The notes below the pieces were generated by a model. That model did not search any database. It saw nothing but the letters and a program-made list of their open reading frames with translations, and had not been told where the DNA came from. Of a stretch of 64,000 nt of DNA, positions 16,718-27,044 are shown piece by piece. Source of the DNA: Pelagicoccus sp. SDUM812002 (GTDB lineage Bacteria; Verrucomicrobiota; Verrucomicrobiia; Opitutales; Opitutaceae); the NCBI RefSeq assembly GCF_031127835.1, contig NZ_JARXHX010000008.1, forward strand, positions 186,001-250,000, read 5' to 3'. A program made the position numbers and the translations under genes. Numbering within the stretch: the first letter of the stretch is position 1; each line of letters begins with the position of its first letter.

Positions 16718-17293
16718 GCACGGGTGTCTCAGTTCTCTCGCCTTGGCGAAAGGCGGTCAAGTTCCTTGTAGAACTCACGAGATGGACGGGTGAATGACTG
16801 CGAGCAGCGATTAGTAGGGTGGAGGCTCTGTTCGGTGCTTCTGTGGCGCGGTTTCGTGGAGTAGTTGCTAAACGAGGGAAGGGGAGATGGGCGATTCTAG
16901 CGCTTCGCGCTCCTCGCTTCCCTCGGCTTTGGTTGGCGTCTTGAAGTATCCAAATTATGGATCTTGAGGTTCTAGCCGCGTAGGAGGTCTTGAATGGTGA
17001 CGTAGACGAGCGAGCTGAGAATGAGAACGGAATATACGATTACTGTGATCATGGTGTGTATGGTTGTTAAGGTTGAACTTCGTTTCGTTGAACGTGCCTT
17101 CCCTTAAACACACACCGTGCCAAGTTTGAGTTGATCTTTTGTAAGTCTTTCTTTTGGAGCTAAATAAAAGTTTTCCTGAAATTGATCGGGATCGAGCTAC
17201 ATCGATTCGTCCCATTTTTGGAACAGGTGGAATCCCGAAAATGGAGGTCAGATCCGCGCGGGAATAGCGTGGCGAGCGCACGCTCCCATTCTG
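16718..17293. other. intergenic region with one possible tiny membrane peptide
   Basis: Apart from the 26-codon frame at 16972-17052, no gene, terminator with a T run or repeat was recognised. Longer frames here lack protein-like composition. Confidence 0.5.
16972..17052 (-). CDS. possible single-pass membrane peptide (26 aa)
   Basis: Minus-strand ATG to TAG frame encoding 26 residues. It starts MITVIVYSVLILSSLVYV and ends with a short polar tail (TIQDLLRG), the layout of a tiny inner-membrane peptide. It lies in an otherwise empty region about 240 bases upstream of tetR on the same strand. No clear ribosome site is visible. A hydrophobic frame of this length can arise by chance, so the call is tentative. 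Confidence 0.3.
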   Translation of the reverse strand: MITVIVYSVLILSSLVYVTIQDLLRG

Positions 17294-18919
17294 CTACCGT
17301 GCTTTGGCCGCTTCGAGCTGGTCGAGGTGGTTGAGGTAGTCGCTGACGTTGCCTGGGAAGAGGGTGAGCCCGTCCTTGCGCACTTCGAGGACCTTGGTGG
17401 CAATCGGGTCGATGAAGGCGCGGTTGTGGGTCACGATGAGGTAGGCGCCGGTGTATTCCTTGAGGGCTTTCTGCAGGGCGTCTTGGGAACGCATGTCCAA
17501 GTGGTTGGTCGGCTCGTCGAGGATGAGGAAGTTTGCCGGCTGGGCCAGCATCTTGGCGAGAGCGAGGCGATTGCGTTCTCCGCCGGATAGGACTTTGACC
17601 TTTTTAAAAACGTCGTCGCCGCGGAAAAGAAAGGTGCCGAGGATGCCGCGGATGGAGGTGCCGTTCTTCCCGGAGGAGACCTCTTCCATGGTTTCGAGCA
17701 CGGTGAGATTTTGGTCGAGCTCGTCGGCTTGGTGCTGGGCGAAGTAAGAGAGCTGAGTGGCCCCGCCGAGCTCTCGTTCGCCGGACTGGAAAGGTTCTAC
17801 TCCGGCGATGATTTTGGCGATGGTGGTCTTGCCGGCGCCATTGACGCCGACCACGGCGATGCGGTCGCCGCGCTCGATGCGCAGGTCGGCGTCCTTGATG
17901 ACTTCGTGGTCGCCGTAAGATTTGCTGAGGCTGTCTAGCTTGATGACGGTTTGACTAGAGTGGGGCGGCGGTGCGAAGGAGAAGGAGACCCAGTCCTCTT
18001 CCTTGTCGATGACGATGCGTTCGATCTTATCGAGCTGCTTGACGCGAGACTGGGCCTGGCGGGCCTTGGAAGCCTTCGCCTTAAAGCGGTTGATGAACTG
18101 CTCGGCTTGGGCGATCTCCTTTTGCTGGCTCTTGTAGGCTTTGAGCTGTAGCTCCTTTCGCTCTGCGCTTTGGCGTTCGTAGACGCTGTAGTTTCCGGTG
18201 TAGGTGTAGAGGTTGCCGAGAGAAAGTTCGAAAGTCCGGTTGCAAATCTCATCGAGGAAGCCGCGATCGTGAGAGATCATGAGCAGCGAGCCTTCGTAGG
18301 ACTTCAGGTAGGATTCGAGCCAATGCTGAGAGGTGATGTCGAGGTGGTTCGTCGGCTCGTCGAGAAGGAGAAGGGACGGCTGGGCGAGAATCAGCTTGGC
18401 GAGGGCGATACGCATTTGCCAGCCGCCGGAGAATTCCTCGGTCTTGCGCTTCATGTCCTTGGTGGAAAAGCCCAAGCCAAGCAACACAGACTCGATGCGG
18501 GACGGTAGTTTGCCGACGTCGAGGTCCTCCAGGCGGTGCTCCCAGCTTCCGATGAGTTCGAGGGTTTCGTAAAATTCTTCGGATGAGGTATCCATTTCGT
18601 CGAGACGAGCTTCCGCTTCCTCGATCTTAGCCTTGAGGCCGAGGATGTCGGCGAAGGCGGTCTCCGTTTCCTCGAAGAGAGTTTTGCCATGCATTTCGAT
18701 ACCGTCCTGGGGGAGGTAGCCGAAGGTGACGTAGTTGGCTTTGTCGACTTTGCCGCTGTCGAACTCCTCGAGTCCGCAAAGAACTTTCAGCAAGGTACTC
18801 TTGCCGGCGCCGTTGCTGCCCACGAGACCGATACGGTCGTGGGAGGTGATGGTGGCGTTGATCTCCTTGTAGAGATAGCGTTCTCCGTATTGGAGGGTGA
18901 TGTTCTGAAGAGCGATCAT
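17294..18919 (-). CDS. ABC-F family ATPase (ribosome-associated type)
   Basis: Cytosolic protein of 541 residues with two ATP-binding cassettes and no membrane segments. Cassette 1: Walker A GSNGAGKST, signature FSGGWQMR, Walker B LLLLDEPTNHLD. Cassette 2: GVNGAGKTT, LSGGERNR, FLILDEPTNHLD. The linker between them is basic and helical (SKARQAQSRVKQLDKIE), as in EttA/Uup/YbiT-type factors that act at the ribosomal E site. The subfamily cannot be fixed; lack of a long C-terminal coiled coil argues against Uup. It stands alone, divergent from arfB. Confidence 0.9.
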   Translation of the reverse strand: MIALQNITLQYGERYLYKEINATITSHDRIGLVGSNGAGKSTLLKVLCGLEEFDSGKVDKANYVTFGYLPQDGIEMHGKTLFEETETAFADILGLKAKIEEAEARLDEMDTSSEEFYETLELIGSWEHRLEDLDVGKLPSRIESVLLGLGFSTKDMKRKTEEFSGGWQMRIALAKLILAQPSLLLLDEPTNHLDITSQHWLESYLKSYEGSLLMISHDRGFLDEICNRTFELSLGNLYTYTGNYSVYERQSAERKELQLKAYKSQQKEIAQAEQFINRFKAKASKARQAQSRVKQLDKIERIVIDKEEDWVSFSFAPPPHSSQTVIKLDSLSKSYGDHEVIKDADLRIERGDRIAVVGVNGAGKTTIAKIIAGVEPFQSGERELGGATQLSYFAQHQADELDQNLTVLETMEEVSSGKNGTSIRGILGTFLFRGDDVFKKVKVLSGGERNRLALAKMLAQPANFLILDEPTNHLDMRSQDALQKALKEYTGAYLIVTHNRAFIDPIATKVLEVRKDGLTLFPGNVSDYLNHLDQLEAAKAR

Positions 18920-19041
18920 GGCGAGCAGCGGTGGCGAAATGGCGGCAACTTGTGTTTAAGAGGTAGGCATCCGTCAATCGTGGAGTCAGTCGCTTCCTTA
19001 TTGGATGGCATGGCGGCACGCTTCCCTCTTAGGGTGGGGGG

Positions 19042-19461
19042 ATGTTGCGGGTGTCGAGCAGAATAGGGATCCCCTTGAAGGAGATTGAGATAAAAGCCAT
19101 CCGAGCCCAAGGCTCAGGCGGTCAGCACGTGAACAAGGTATCCACCGCGATCCAGCTATTTTTCGATATTCGAACCTCCTCGCTTCCTCCAGCAATCAAG
19201 AATCGGCTTCTTGAGCGAAAGGACCACCGGATAAGCGACGATGGCCTAGTAGTGATCAAGTCCCAAGACTCTCGATCTCAGGAAGCGAACAAGGAGGCGG
19301 CTCTCGCTCGCCTTTCCGAGTTGGTAGCGAGCGTTTTGGTCGCCCCAAAGAAGCGTCGCCCCACTAAACCGACTCGCGGGGCCAAAGAGAGGCGGCTGAA
19401 AGGAAAGTCCATCCGCGGCAAGACCAAGAGCCTGCGAGGGCGACCCAAGCCCTCGGATTAA
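19042..19461 (+). CDS. arfB: alternative ribosome-rescue peptidyl-tRNA hydrolase ArfB
   Basis: Protein of 139 residues with the release-factor GGQ motif in RAQGSGGQHVNKVSTAIQL near residue 27, which hydrolyses peptidyl-tRNA on stalled ribosomes. The C-terminal tail from ~residue 100 is strongly basic (KKRRPTKPTRGAKERRLKGK) and would enter the empty mRNA channel, as known for ArfB/YaeJ. Length matches the family (~140). The GGQ, short size and tail separate it from true release factors. Confidence 0.93.
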   Translation: MLRVSSRIGIPLKEIEIKAIRAQGSGGQHVNKVSTAIQLFFDIRTSSLPPAIKNRLLERKDHRISDDGLVVIKSQDSRSQEANKEAALARLSELVASVLVAPKKRRPTKPTRGAKERRLKGKSIRGKTKSLRGRPKPSD

Positions 19462-19629
19462 ATTTGCCTTGAAAGCTTTCCGCCAAACGGCTCTTGTGCT
19501 GCCTCCCTGCGTGGCTTCACACGCTGGGTGAGGTCCTTCGGTAAGTCCCGCACCGATCCTCAGCGAAAATTGGGGGCGACCATATTTTAGCTTGTGGGGT
19601 GCGACTTATCGAATACAACTTTATATAAC

Positions 19630-19635
19630 TATAAT
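19630..19635 (+). promoter_or_regulatory. candidate -10 box of gltB
   Basis: A consensus TATAAT sits 115 bases before the gltB ATG in a very AT-rich stretch that starts near 19600. A convincing -35 was not found; the region 17 bases upstream reads TATCGA. The rest of 19462-19600 holds no recognised feature. Confidence 0.35.
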
Positions 19636-19658
19636 TTATAGTTTTCGATGAGCAGAAC

Positions 19659-19686
19659 AACGACTACTAATAGTAGCCGTTTTTTT
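19659..19686 (+). promoter_or_regulatory. terminator-like hairpin in the gltB leader (possible attenuator)
   Basis: An inverted repeat AACG-a-CTAC / GTAG-c-CGTT around a 5-base loop is followed by seven T (19680-19686), the form of an intrinsic terminator with one A-C mismatch. It lies downstream of the TATAAT at 19630 and 64 bases before the gltB start. It could attenuate gltB transcription; the stem is AT-rich and fairly weak. Confidence 0.45.
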
Positions 19687-19749
19687 GTCGTGTAACCACC
19701 ACGTAAATAGCGACTTACATTTTTGAGATAACACCAAGATTTTAGGCAT

Positions 19750-22700
19750 ATGATCGATAACCAAAAAGAAAAGAAGGGGCTCTATTGCCCAGAGTTGGAG
19801 CGCGATAGTTGTGGTATCGGTTTTGTGGCGAATTTGAAGGGCCGCAAGTCGCACGATGTGATCGAGAACGCTCTCGTGATGCTAACTAACATGGAGCACC
19901 GTGGCGGCACGGGCTACGATGTTTGCTGTGGTGACGGTGCCGGGCTTCTAATTCAGGTCCCGCATGCTTTCCTCAAGGAAGACCTTGCCAAGCGCGACAT
20001 CCGCCTTCCGCACGCGGGTGCCTACGGTGTGGGCATGATTTTCTTCCCTCAGGACGAGACTCGTCGCGAGGAGTGCCGTGACTTGCTCAATCGCAATCTC
20101 CAGACTCTTGGCCTCGAAGTGATTTGTTATCGCGAAGTTCCCCGCGACAATTCCGGCCTAGGACAGGCTTCTCTCGAAACGGAGCCAAACGTGGAGCAGG
20201 TGTTCGTAGCCAAGCCCGAGGATCTCGATGCGGAAGGCTTCGAGCGTAAGCTGTACGTAGCTCGTAATTACTCGATCCACCTCGCCCGCGAAACCGTAAG
20301 CGGCATTGGCGACGACTTTTACATCATCTCGATGTCGGCGCGCACTATAACCTACAAGGGCCAGCTCACCACAGCCCAGGTTCGCGAGTACTACCTCGAT
20401 CTCCAGGAAGAGAAGGTGGTCTCAGCCCTCGCGATGTTCCATTCCCGTTTCTCGACCAACACCTTCCCAGCTTGGCGTTTGGCTCAGCCCTTCCGTTTCC
20501 TCTCCCACAACGGTGAGATCAACACGGTCCGCGGCAACATTAACTGGATGCGAGCTCGCGAAGTGCTGCTCGAAACCAGCAACTTCAGCAAGGAGGAGCT
20601 CAAGATGCTCCACCCGATCTGTGACAGCCACATGTCCGACTCGGCCAACCTCGACATGGTAATCGAGTTGCTCGTGCTCAGCGGTCGTCCGCTTGCTCAC
20701 GTGATGATGATGGCTATTCCAGAAGCGTGGCAAAAGCAGGACGATATGGATCCTGTTAAGCGCGCCTTTTACGAGTACCACTCCTGCATCATGGAGCCAT
20801 GGGACGGACCTGCGTCTATCTCCTTTACCGATGGTAACGTCATCGGCGCGACTCTCGACCGCAATGGACTCCGTCCCTCCCGCTTCCTCGTTACCGATGA
20901 CGACATGCTCGTTATGGGCTCCGAGACCGGCAGCTTGAAGGTTGACCAGTCCAAGGTCGTCCGCAAGGGCCGTCTCCAGCCAGGCAAGATCTTCATCGCC
21001 GACTTGGCTCAGGGACGGATCATCTCCGACGACGAAGTGAAGCACGAAGTCAGCTCCCGCCAGCCTTACGGCGAGTGGCTCAAGGAGCATAAGATCACCC
21101 TCGAGGACCTTCCCGAGGCGGAAATCACGGTGACTCCGAAGAGCAAGTACAAGCTGCAAAACCGCCAGAAGGCCTTTGGCTACACCGAGGAAGATCTCAA
21201 CCTCATCCTCGCCGGTATGGTTGGCACCGCTAAAGAGCCGCTCGGTTCCATGGGCGCGGACAATCCGTTGGCTATCCTCTCCGACAAGCCGCAGCACCTC
21301 TCCAACTACTTCAAACAGCTCTTCGCCCAGGTCACGAATCCACCGATTGACCCGATTCGTGAGGAGATGGTCATGTCGCTACAGAGCTACATCGGCGGTT
21401 CGTTGAACCTGCTCGACGAGACGCCACGTCATTGCCACAAGATCGAGATTCGCCAGCCCGTTCTCTCCAGCGAGGACTTGCTCAAGATCAAGTATATCGA
21501 CCACGATCATTTCCAAGCTCGCGCGATCGATTGTACGTTCCCAGCGAATGGCAAAGAAGGCGCCCTCGAGCACGCGCTGGAACGAATCTGCCGCGACGCT
21601 GCAGATGCCGCCATCGAAGGCTATCAGATCATCATCCTTTCCCACCGTAGCATCGACAGTGACCACGCGCCTGTGCCATCGCTGCTTGCGACGGGAGCGG
21701 TTCACCACCACCTCATCCGTAAGGGCCTCCGTGCCGATGCCGAAATCGTGGTGGAAGCTGGAGACGTCTGGGAAACACACCACGTCGCCACCCTCGTCGG
21801 GTACGGAGCGGCTGCGGTAAACCCATACCTAGCCCTGGAGACGCTCAGCGCTCTTCGCGACGAGGGAGTGATCGATGTGACCTTCGACGACGCGACGCTC
21901 TACAAGCGCTTCTGCAAGGCGGTTAACAGTGGCCTCCTCAAGATCTTCTCCAAGATGGGAATCTCGACGCTGCAGTCTTACCAAGGTGCCCAGATCTTCG
22001 AAGCTCTCGGGGTCAACAAGAAGGTTATCGACAAGTACTTTGCGGGCACGGTCAGCCGCATCGAAGGCATCGGGGTAGACGAAATTGCTCGCGAAGCGCT
22101 CGCCAAGCATCGCGCTGGTTTTCCGAAGGACCACGACATTTTCGACGAAGACGAACTCGAATCCGGTGGCAGCTATGCGTGGCGTCGTGACGGTGAGCGC
22201 CACCTCTTCAATCCGACTACCATTCGCCTGCTCCAGCAAGCGACTGCGACTAACAACTCGGATGTCTTCCGCGAGTACGCTCGCAACATTGACGACCAGT
22301 CCAAGGAAGCCTACACGCTGCGCGGCTTGATGAAGTTCAAGTCCGACCGCAAGAGCATCCCGCTCGAGGAAGTCGAGCCGGCCGAAAAGATCTTCAGACG
22401 CTTCGCCACCGGAGCGATGTCCTTCGGCTCGATCTCTTGGGAGGCTCACACCACCCTCGCGATCGCGATGAACCGTCTCGGCGGCAAGTCCAACTCTGGC
22501 GAAGGGGGTGAAGACCCGATCCGTTTCACCCCGGACGAAAACGGCGACTCCATGCGTTCCGCTATCAAGCAGGTCGCATCCGGACGTTTCGGCGTTAACT
22601 CCTACTACTTGACCAACGCCGACGAGCTTCAGATCAAGATGGCTCAGGGCGCGAAGCCAGGTGAAGGGGGACAGCTACCCGGCCATAAGGTCGACGCTTG

Positions 22701-24345
22701 GATCGGCAAAACGCGTGGCTCCACTCCAGGTGTAGGACTCATCTCTCCACCTCCTCACCACGATATCTATTCGATCGAGGATTTGGCGCAGCTGATCTAC
22801 GACCTGAAGAACGCTAACCGCGACGCACGTGTTAATGTAAAGCTCGTTTCCGAAGCAGGTGTTGGCACGATCGCCGCCGGTGTTTGTAAAGGTTATGCCG
22901 ATGTTGTATTGATTGCTGGATACGACGGCGGTACTGGCGCATCGCCCCTAAGCTCCATCAAACATGCGGGTCTTCCGTGGGAGCTCGGCCTCGCTGAGAC
23001 TCACCAGACCCTCGTTCGCAATCGTCTCCGTAGCCGTATTGTCGTGCAGACGGATGGTCAGCTCAAGACGCCTCGTGACTTGGCGATCGCTACGCTCCTC
23101 GGTGCGGAAGAGTGGGGAAGCGCTACTGCGGCTCTTATTGTTGAAGGTTGTATCATGATGCGTAAGTGCCATCTGAATACATGCCCAGTTGGCGTTGCCA
23201 CGCAGAACCGCGAACTCCGCAGCCGTTACCGTGGCAAGGTTGAGCACGTCGTAAACTTCTTCACCATGATGGCGGAAGGCCTTCGCGAGATAATGGCTGA
23301 ACTTGGTTTCCGCACCGTTGACGAAATGGTGGGCCAAAGCCAGTGCCTCGAATTCCGCGAAGACGTTGATCATTGGAAGTACAAGGGAGTGGATCTCTCG
23401 CCGATCCTCTTTAAGCAAGACGCTCACGAAGAAGACAGCCTGTACCAGACCGTTGAGCAGAAGCATCTGATCCACGATATTATTGACCGCAAGCTCATCA
23501 AGGACGCTGCCGCATCGCTTGCCGACTGCGAGCCAGTCAAGCTGTCGTATGAGATTGTGAATACAGACCGTTCGGTGGGTGCTATGCTTTCCAACGAAAT
23601 CTCCAAGATCTACAAGGGAGACGGTTTGCCGGACGATACCATCGATGTGAAATTCAATGGTTCTGCCGGTCAAAGCTTCGGCGTCTTCACTGCGAAGGGC
23701 GTTCGCTTTGAGCTCGAGGGCGATTCCAACGACTACTTTGGAAAGGGCCTCTCGGGTGGAACGCTCGTCGTCTATCCAGACAAGGCCGCTCCTTTCAATG
23801 CACGCGAAAACGTAATCATCGGTAACGTCGCCTTCTTCGGTGGTACTGCCGGTCAGTCTTTCATTCGCGGTATGGCGGGCGAACGTTTCTGCGTTCGTAA
23901 CTCCGGTGTAACGGCCGTCGTGGAAGGCGTTGGCGACCATGGTTGTGAATACATGACTGGCGGCCGTGTCGTCATCCTTGGCGAAACAGGACGCAACTTC
24001 GCAGCTGGTATGTCCGGCGGCGTAGCTTACGTGCTGGATAGCGACGGAAGCTTCGCCTCCAAGTGCAACATGGAAATGGTTCGCCTTGGCTCCGTCGAAA
24101 AGGACGAGCACAAGGACGAACTAAAGAGCCTCGTAGAACGCCACCGCAAGGAAACGGGTTCCGACGTGGCCAAGGAGCTACTCGAAGATTGGGAAGCTTC
24201 GCTACAGAAGTTTGTCCTCGTCATGCCAGTCGACTACGAGCGGATGCTCGAGCTCATGGACAAGGCGCGCGCTACGAACAAGTTCGAGAACGAGTACGAC
24301 GTCGCGGTAGAAGCCTTCGATATGCATCTCGCCTCCATGGCATAA
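19750..24345 (+). CDS. gltB: glutamate synthase large (alpha) subunit
   Basis: Large subunit of NADPH-type glutamate synthase, 1531 residues, the usual length. The class II glutaminase domain starts after a short propeptide; the likely catalytic Cys21 is in [12 protein letters not shown]. The central and FMN-binding synthase domains follow, with GEGGEDP and [13 protein letters not shown] motifs near residues 920-980. The 3Fe-4S cluster cysteines lie in [13 protein letters not shown] near residue 1140, and a C-terminal GxGxG beta-helix ends the protein. It makes glutamate from glutamine and 2-oxoglutarate in ammonium assimilation. gltD follows 40 bases later. Start ATG at 19750 is preceded only by a weak AGG. 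Confidence 0.97.
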   Translation: MIDNQKEKKGLYCPELERDSCGIGFVANLKGRKSHDVIENALVMLTNMEHRGGTGYDVCCGDGAGLLIQVPHAFLKEDLAKRDIRLPHAGAYGVGMIFFPQDETRREECRDLLNRNLQTLGLEVICYREVPRDNSGLGQASLETEPNVEQVFVAKPEDLDAEGFERKLYVARNYSIHLARETVSGIGDDFYIISMSARTITYKGQLTTAQVREYYLDLQEEKVVSALAMFHSRFSTNTFPAWRLAQPFRFLSHNGEINTVRGNINWMRAREVLLETSNFSKEELKMLHPICDSHMSDSANLDMVIELLVLSGRPLAHVMMMAIPEAWQKQDDMDPVKRAFYEYHSCIMEPWDGPASISFTDGNVIGATLDRNGLRPSRFLVTDDDMLVMGSETGSLKVDQSKVVRKGRLQPGKIFIADLAQGRIISDDEVKHEVSSRQPYGEWLKEHKITLEDLPEAEITVTPKSKYKLQNRQKAFGYTEEDLNLILAGMVGTAKEPLGSMGADNPLAILSDKPQHLSNYFKQLFAQVTNPPIDPIREEMVMSLQSYIGGSLNLLDETPRHCHKIEIRQPVLSSEDLLKIKYIDHDHFQARAIDCTFPANGKEGALEHALERICRDAADAAIEGYQIIILSHRSIDSDHAPVPSLLATGAVHHHLIRKGLRADAEIVVEAGDVWETHHVATLVGYGAAAVNPYLALETLSALRDEGVIDVTFDDATLYKRFCKAVNSGLLKIFSKMGISTLQSYQGAQIFEALGVNKKVIDKYFAGTVSRIEGIGVDEIAREALAKHRAGFPKDHDIFDEDELESGGSYAWRRDGERHLFNPTTIRLLQQATATNNSDVFREYARNIDDQSKEAYTLRGLMKFKSDRKSIPLEEVEPAEKIFRRFATGAMSFGSISWEAHTTLAIAMNRLGGKSNSGEGGEDPIRFTPDENGDSMRSAIKQVASGRFGVNSYYLTNADELQIKMAQGAKPGEGGQLPGHKVDAWIGKTRGSTPGVGLISPPPHHDIYSIEDLAQLIYDLKNANRDARVNVKLVSEAGVGTIAAGVCKGYADVVLIAGYDGGTGASPLSSIKHAGLPWELGLAETHQTLVRNRLRSRIVVQTDGQLKTPRDLAIATLLGAEEWGSATAALIVEGCIMMRKCHLNTCPVGVATQNRELRSRYRGKVEHVVNFFTMMAEGLREIMAELGFRTVDEMVGQSQCLEFREDVDHWKYKGVDLSPILFKQDAHEEDSLYQTVEQKHLIHDIIDRKLIKDAAASLADCEPVKLSYEIVNTDRSVGAMLSNEISKIYKGDGLPDDTIDVKFNGSAGQSFGVFTAKGVRFELEGDSNDYFGKGLSGGTLVVYPDKAAPFNARENVIIGNVAFFGGTAGQSFIRGMAGERFCVRNSGVTAVVEGVGDHGCEYMTGGRVVILGETGRNFAAGMSGGVAYVLDSDGSFASKCNMEMVRLGSVEKDEHKDELKSLVERHRKETGSDVAKELLEDWEASLQKFVLVMPVDYERMLELMDKARATNKFENEYDVAVEAFDMHLASMA

Positions 24346-24385
24346 CCCCACCACCTAAGCAGACACCCGAAAGAGAACGAAGACC

Positions 24386-25876
24386 ATGGGAAAACCTACA
24401 GGATTTTTAGAACAAGACCGTCAGAACGCGCATGATCGTGATCCAATCGCTCGCTTGAGCGACTGGGAAGAAGTGCACGAAGAAATGCCAGAAAACGAGA
24501 TCAAGGCGCAGGCTGCTCGTTGTATGGATTGCGGCGTACCGTTTTGCCACGCAGGCGATTCGCAGCACTTCACCGGCATCGCTGGCTGTCCCGTCAACAA
24601 CCTGATCCCCGAGTGGAATCACTTGGTGTACAAGGGCCGCTGGAAGGATGCTTTTGGTCGCTTGATGAAGACGAACAACTTCCCGGAGTTCACCGGACGC
24701 GTTTGTCCCGCTCCGTGCGAAAGCTCCTGCGTACTCGGTATCAACCAGAAGCCAGTGACCATCAAGCACCACGAAGTTTCGATCATTGATCGCGCCTTCG
24801 AAATGGGCTGGGTGGAAGTGAATGTCCCTACCAAGCGTACTGGCAAGAAAGTGGCAGTCGTAGGGTCCGGTCCAGCAGGTCTGGCTTGTGCTGACCAGCT
24901 CAACCAAGCCGGACACTCGGTAGTCGTTTACGAACGCGCCGATCGTCCAGGCGGACTTCTCATGTACGGCATTCCTAATATGAAGCTGGAGAAGGATGTG
25001 GTGCTACGCCGCATCAAGCTGCTCGAAGACGAAGGCATCGAATTCCGCTGCGGCGTCGAGATCGGCAAGGACATCACCGCGACTCGTCTTAAGGACGACT
25101 ACGATTCCGTGGTTATCTGTACCGGAGCGACTAAGCCTCGCGATCTTACCGTCCCGGGCCGCGAGCTCAAGGGCGTTCACTACGCGATGGAGTTCCTCGG
25201 TGCCAATACCAAAAGCCTGCTCGATTCCAAGCACGAGGACGGCAACTACATCTCCGCCACGGGCAAGAATGTCGTCGTCATCGGTGGTGGCGATACCGGC
25301 ACGGACTGCGTGGGGACTTCGCTTCGCCATGGATGCGAAAGCGTCATCCAGCTCGAGATCATGCCACGTCCTCCAGAAGAACGCGCTCCCGGTAACGAGT
25401 GGCCGCAGTACGCTCGCGTGCTCAAGGTCGATTACGGCCAGGAAGAAGCGATCGCGAAACAAGGCCAAGACCCACGCCAGTACTTGGTCATGACCAAGGA
25501 ATTTCTAGGCGACGAAGACGGCAACCTCCGCGCTCTCAAAACCGTGGAAGTCGAGTGGAAGAAGAATCCAGAAGGACGCTTCATCCCCGCCGAAGTCGAA
25601 GGCAGCGAAAAGGAAGTGCCTGCTCAGCTGGCCCTCCTCGCCATGGGGTTCCTCGGACCGGAGCAAACCATTATCGAGCAACTCGGCGTTGAAACAGACG
25701 AGCGCAGTAATGCGAAGGCAACCTATGGCAAGTATGCGACCAGCGTAGACGGCATCTTTGCTGCGGGCGACGCTCGCCGAGGACAGAGCCTAATCGTTTG
25801 GGCGATCAACGAAGGTCGCGGAGCGGCTCGCTCGGTGGACCAGCACCTCATGGGTGAAACGTGCCTCCCGCTCTAA
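24386..25876 (+). CDS. gltD: glutamate synthase small (beta) subunit
   Basis: NADPH-oxidising small subunit, 496 residues. N-terminal iron-sulphur cysteines are in [10 protein letters not shown] and CPAPCESSC; the FAD site is [14 protein letters not shown] near residue 155, and the NADPH site GGGDTGTDC near residue 300. A C-terminal FAD motif [19 protein letters not shown] closes the fold. It passes electrons from NADPH to the large subunit. The gene follows gltB by 40 bases in one operon and is followed by a strong terminator. Confidence 0.96.
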   Translation: MGKPTGFLEQDRQNAHDRDPIARLSDWEEVHEEMPENEIKAQAARCMDCGVPFCHAGDSQHFTGIAGCPVNNLIPEWNHLVYKGRWKDAFGRLMKTNNFPEFTGRVCPAPCESSCVLGINQKPVTIKHHEVSIIDRAFEMGWVEVNVPTKRTGKKVAVVGSGPAGLACADQLNQAGHSVVVYERADRPGGLLMYGIPNMKLEKDVVLRRIKLLEDEGIEFRCGVEIGKDITATRLKDDYDSVVICTGATKPRDLTVPGRELKGVHYAMEFLGANTKSLLDSKHEDGNYISATGKNVVVIGGGDTGTDCVGTSLRHGCESVIQLEIMPRPPEERAPGNEWPQYARVLKVDYGQEEAIAKQGQDPRQYLVMTKEFLGDEDGNLRALKTVEVEWKKNPEGRFIPAEVEGSEKEVPAQLALLAMGFLGPEQTIIEQLGVETDERSNAKATYGKYATSVDGIFAAGDARRGQSLIVWAINEGRGAARSVDQHLMGETCLPL

Positions 25877-25900
25877 GCAACAATCGAAAGGATAAATTTC

Positions 25901-25935
25901 AAAAGGCGTATCGACTTAGTCGGTACGCCTTTTTT
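25901..25935 (+). terminator. intrinsic terminator of gltBD
   Basis: A 15-bp stem with one T-G wobble (AAAAGGCGTATCGAC at 25901-25915, TTA loop, GTCGGTACGCCTTTT at 25919-25933) followed by a T run to 25935. It lies 24 bases after the gltD stop. Confidence 0.9.
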
Positions 25936-26073
25936 CGGGGACAGTGCAGGTAGTGCGGAGCTTTAGTCCTTGAGTGAGCGCTGCCAAATCTTCGCCCCTA
26001 TTGAGGGCGAGAGTGATACACCAAGTTTTTCGAACCGTACCGCTCTATTTGACGACTGCTTGGGAAACGGATC

Positions 26074-26625
26074 ATGAAGCGCGACGCGAAACAGGTATTG
26101 ACGGAATTGCTCGTCCTCAAAGCTCAAGGCGGCGATGAGGCAGCGTTTACCGACCTGTACGAGACGTGGAGCAAGGACCTCTTTCGCTTGATTCGCTTCA
26201 TCATTAAGGAAAGTCACGCTGCTGAAGAAATCGCCCAAGAGGCTTGGATATCGATAGCTCGCGGATTGAAGCGACTCGATGATCCCTCCGTCTTTTGCAG
26301 CTGGGCCTTTCGCATCGCTCGGCGGCGATGCATCGATTGGCTACGTAAACAACAGAGCGACCGAAAGAAGAAGCTAGCACTGGAGTCCAACGTTGAAGTT
26401 CAGGGGGATGAAGCTCAAGGCGAGAGCATGGTTGTTTCAGAGCTTCTAGAGGAAATCCAAAAAATGGATACAGGTTCTAGAATGCTGATACATTTGTTTT
26501 ATGAAACTGGGCTCTCTGTTTCGGAAGTAGCAGAGGCCATGGAACTGCGAGCAGGCACCGTAAAGTCGCGCTTATTCGCCATTAGGGAAAAGTTGAAAGC
26601 GAAACTCGAAAGGAAAATACGATGA
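26074..26625 (+). CDS. ECF-type RNA polymerase sigma factor
   Basis: Sigma-70 family protein of 183 residues. Region 2 reads LFRLIRFIIKESHAAEEIAQEAWISI, then FCSWAFRIARRRCIDWLR; region 4 has LSVSEVAEAMELRAGTVKSRLFAIREKLK. The ATGA overlap with the next gene (26622) shows translational coupling to a small membrane protein. That pairing, sigma factor plus DUF6768-type protein, recurs in many bacteria and suggests the membrane protein controls the sigma factor. The regulon is unknown. Confidence 0.88.
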   Translation: MKRDAKQVLTELLVLKAQGGDEAAFTDLYETWSKDLFRLIRFIIKESHAAEEIAQEAWISIARGLKRLDDPSVFCSWAFRIARRRCIDWLRKQQSDRKKKLALESNVEVQGDEAQGESMVVSELLEEIQKMDTGSRMLIHLFYETGLSVSEVAEAMELRAGTVKSRLFAIREKLKAKLERKIR

Positions 26626-26981
26626 GTGATATTGATGAAAAGATTAGGGCTGCGTTGAGGGATGGGTTTGATGGCGAAGAGTTATTGGAAGACCAAAGCA
26701 TGGTCGCCGAGGTGCTGTCTCCTTTCCGGGGAAGGCATCGCTGGACGATGTTGATGGGCTTCGTTTTTGGAGCGGCGGGAACAGGACTTGCGATCTGGGC
26801 CTGCTTCAAGTTTGCCGCTGCGGATGTGGTAAAAGATCAACTCATCTGGGCGGGCGTATGCGTGCTGGGGGTTTTGATAAACTCCATGATCAAGATCTAC
26901 TTTTGGATGGAGATGCACAGCAACCGGATCCTGAGGGAAATTAAAAGAGTGGAATTGTTGCTGGTAAAGGATCGGGAGTAG
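26622..26981 (+). CDS. DUF6768-like membrane protein coupled to the ECF sigma factor
   Basis: Protein of 119 residues with a cytosolic N-terminal part (DIDEKIRAAL, DQSMVAEVLSPFRGRHRW) and two hydrophobic segments (residues ~40-62 and ~73-92), ending in the helical MEMHSNRILREIKRVELLL. This layout matches DUF6768-type proteins found next to ECF sigma factors. It lacks the zinc-binding motif of classic ZAS anti-sigma factors. A role as anti-sigma or membrane sensor is inferred from position alone. Confidence 0.72.
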   Translation: MSDIDEKIRAALRDGFDGEELLEDQSMVAEVLSPFRGRHRWTMLMGFVFGAAGTGLAIWACFKFAAADVVKDQLIWAGVCVLGVLINSMIKIYFWMEMHSNRILREIKRVELLLVKDRE

Positions 26982-26991
26982 AAGCTCCCAC

Positions 26992-27022
26992 AAGAAAAAG
27001 ACCCGCTCAGGGAGCGGGTCTT
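26992..27022 (-). terminator. intrinsic terminator of the carboxyltransferase gene, possibly bidirectional
   Basis: A perfect 11-bp stem (AAGACCCGCTC with GAGCGGGTCTT, loop of 3). On the minus strand it is followed by a T-rich tail (TTTTTCTTG), 22 bases after the stop at 27045. On the plus strand it also follows the sigma-factor operon but without a T run. Confidence 0.85.
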
Positions 27023-27044
27023 GGAATGTGTATCTAAATTAAAA

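Noticed and set aside
20422-21297. 291-codon minus-strand frame inside gltB
   Set aside because: Antisense shadow caused by codon bias of gltB; no recognisable motifs.
22948-24111. 387-codon minus-strand frame inside gltB
   Set aside because: It is a shadow of the strongly coding gltB on the other strand and has no protein-family features.
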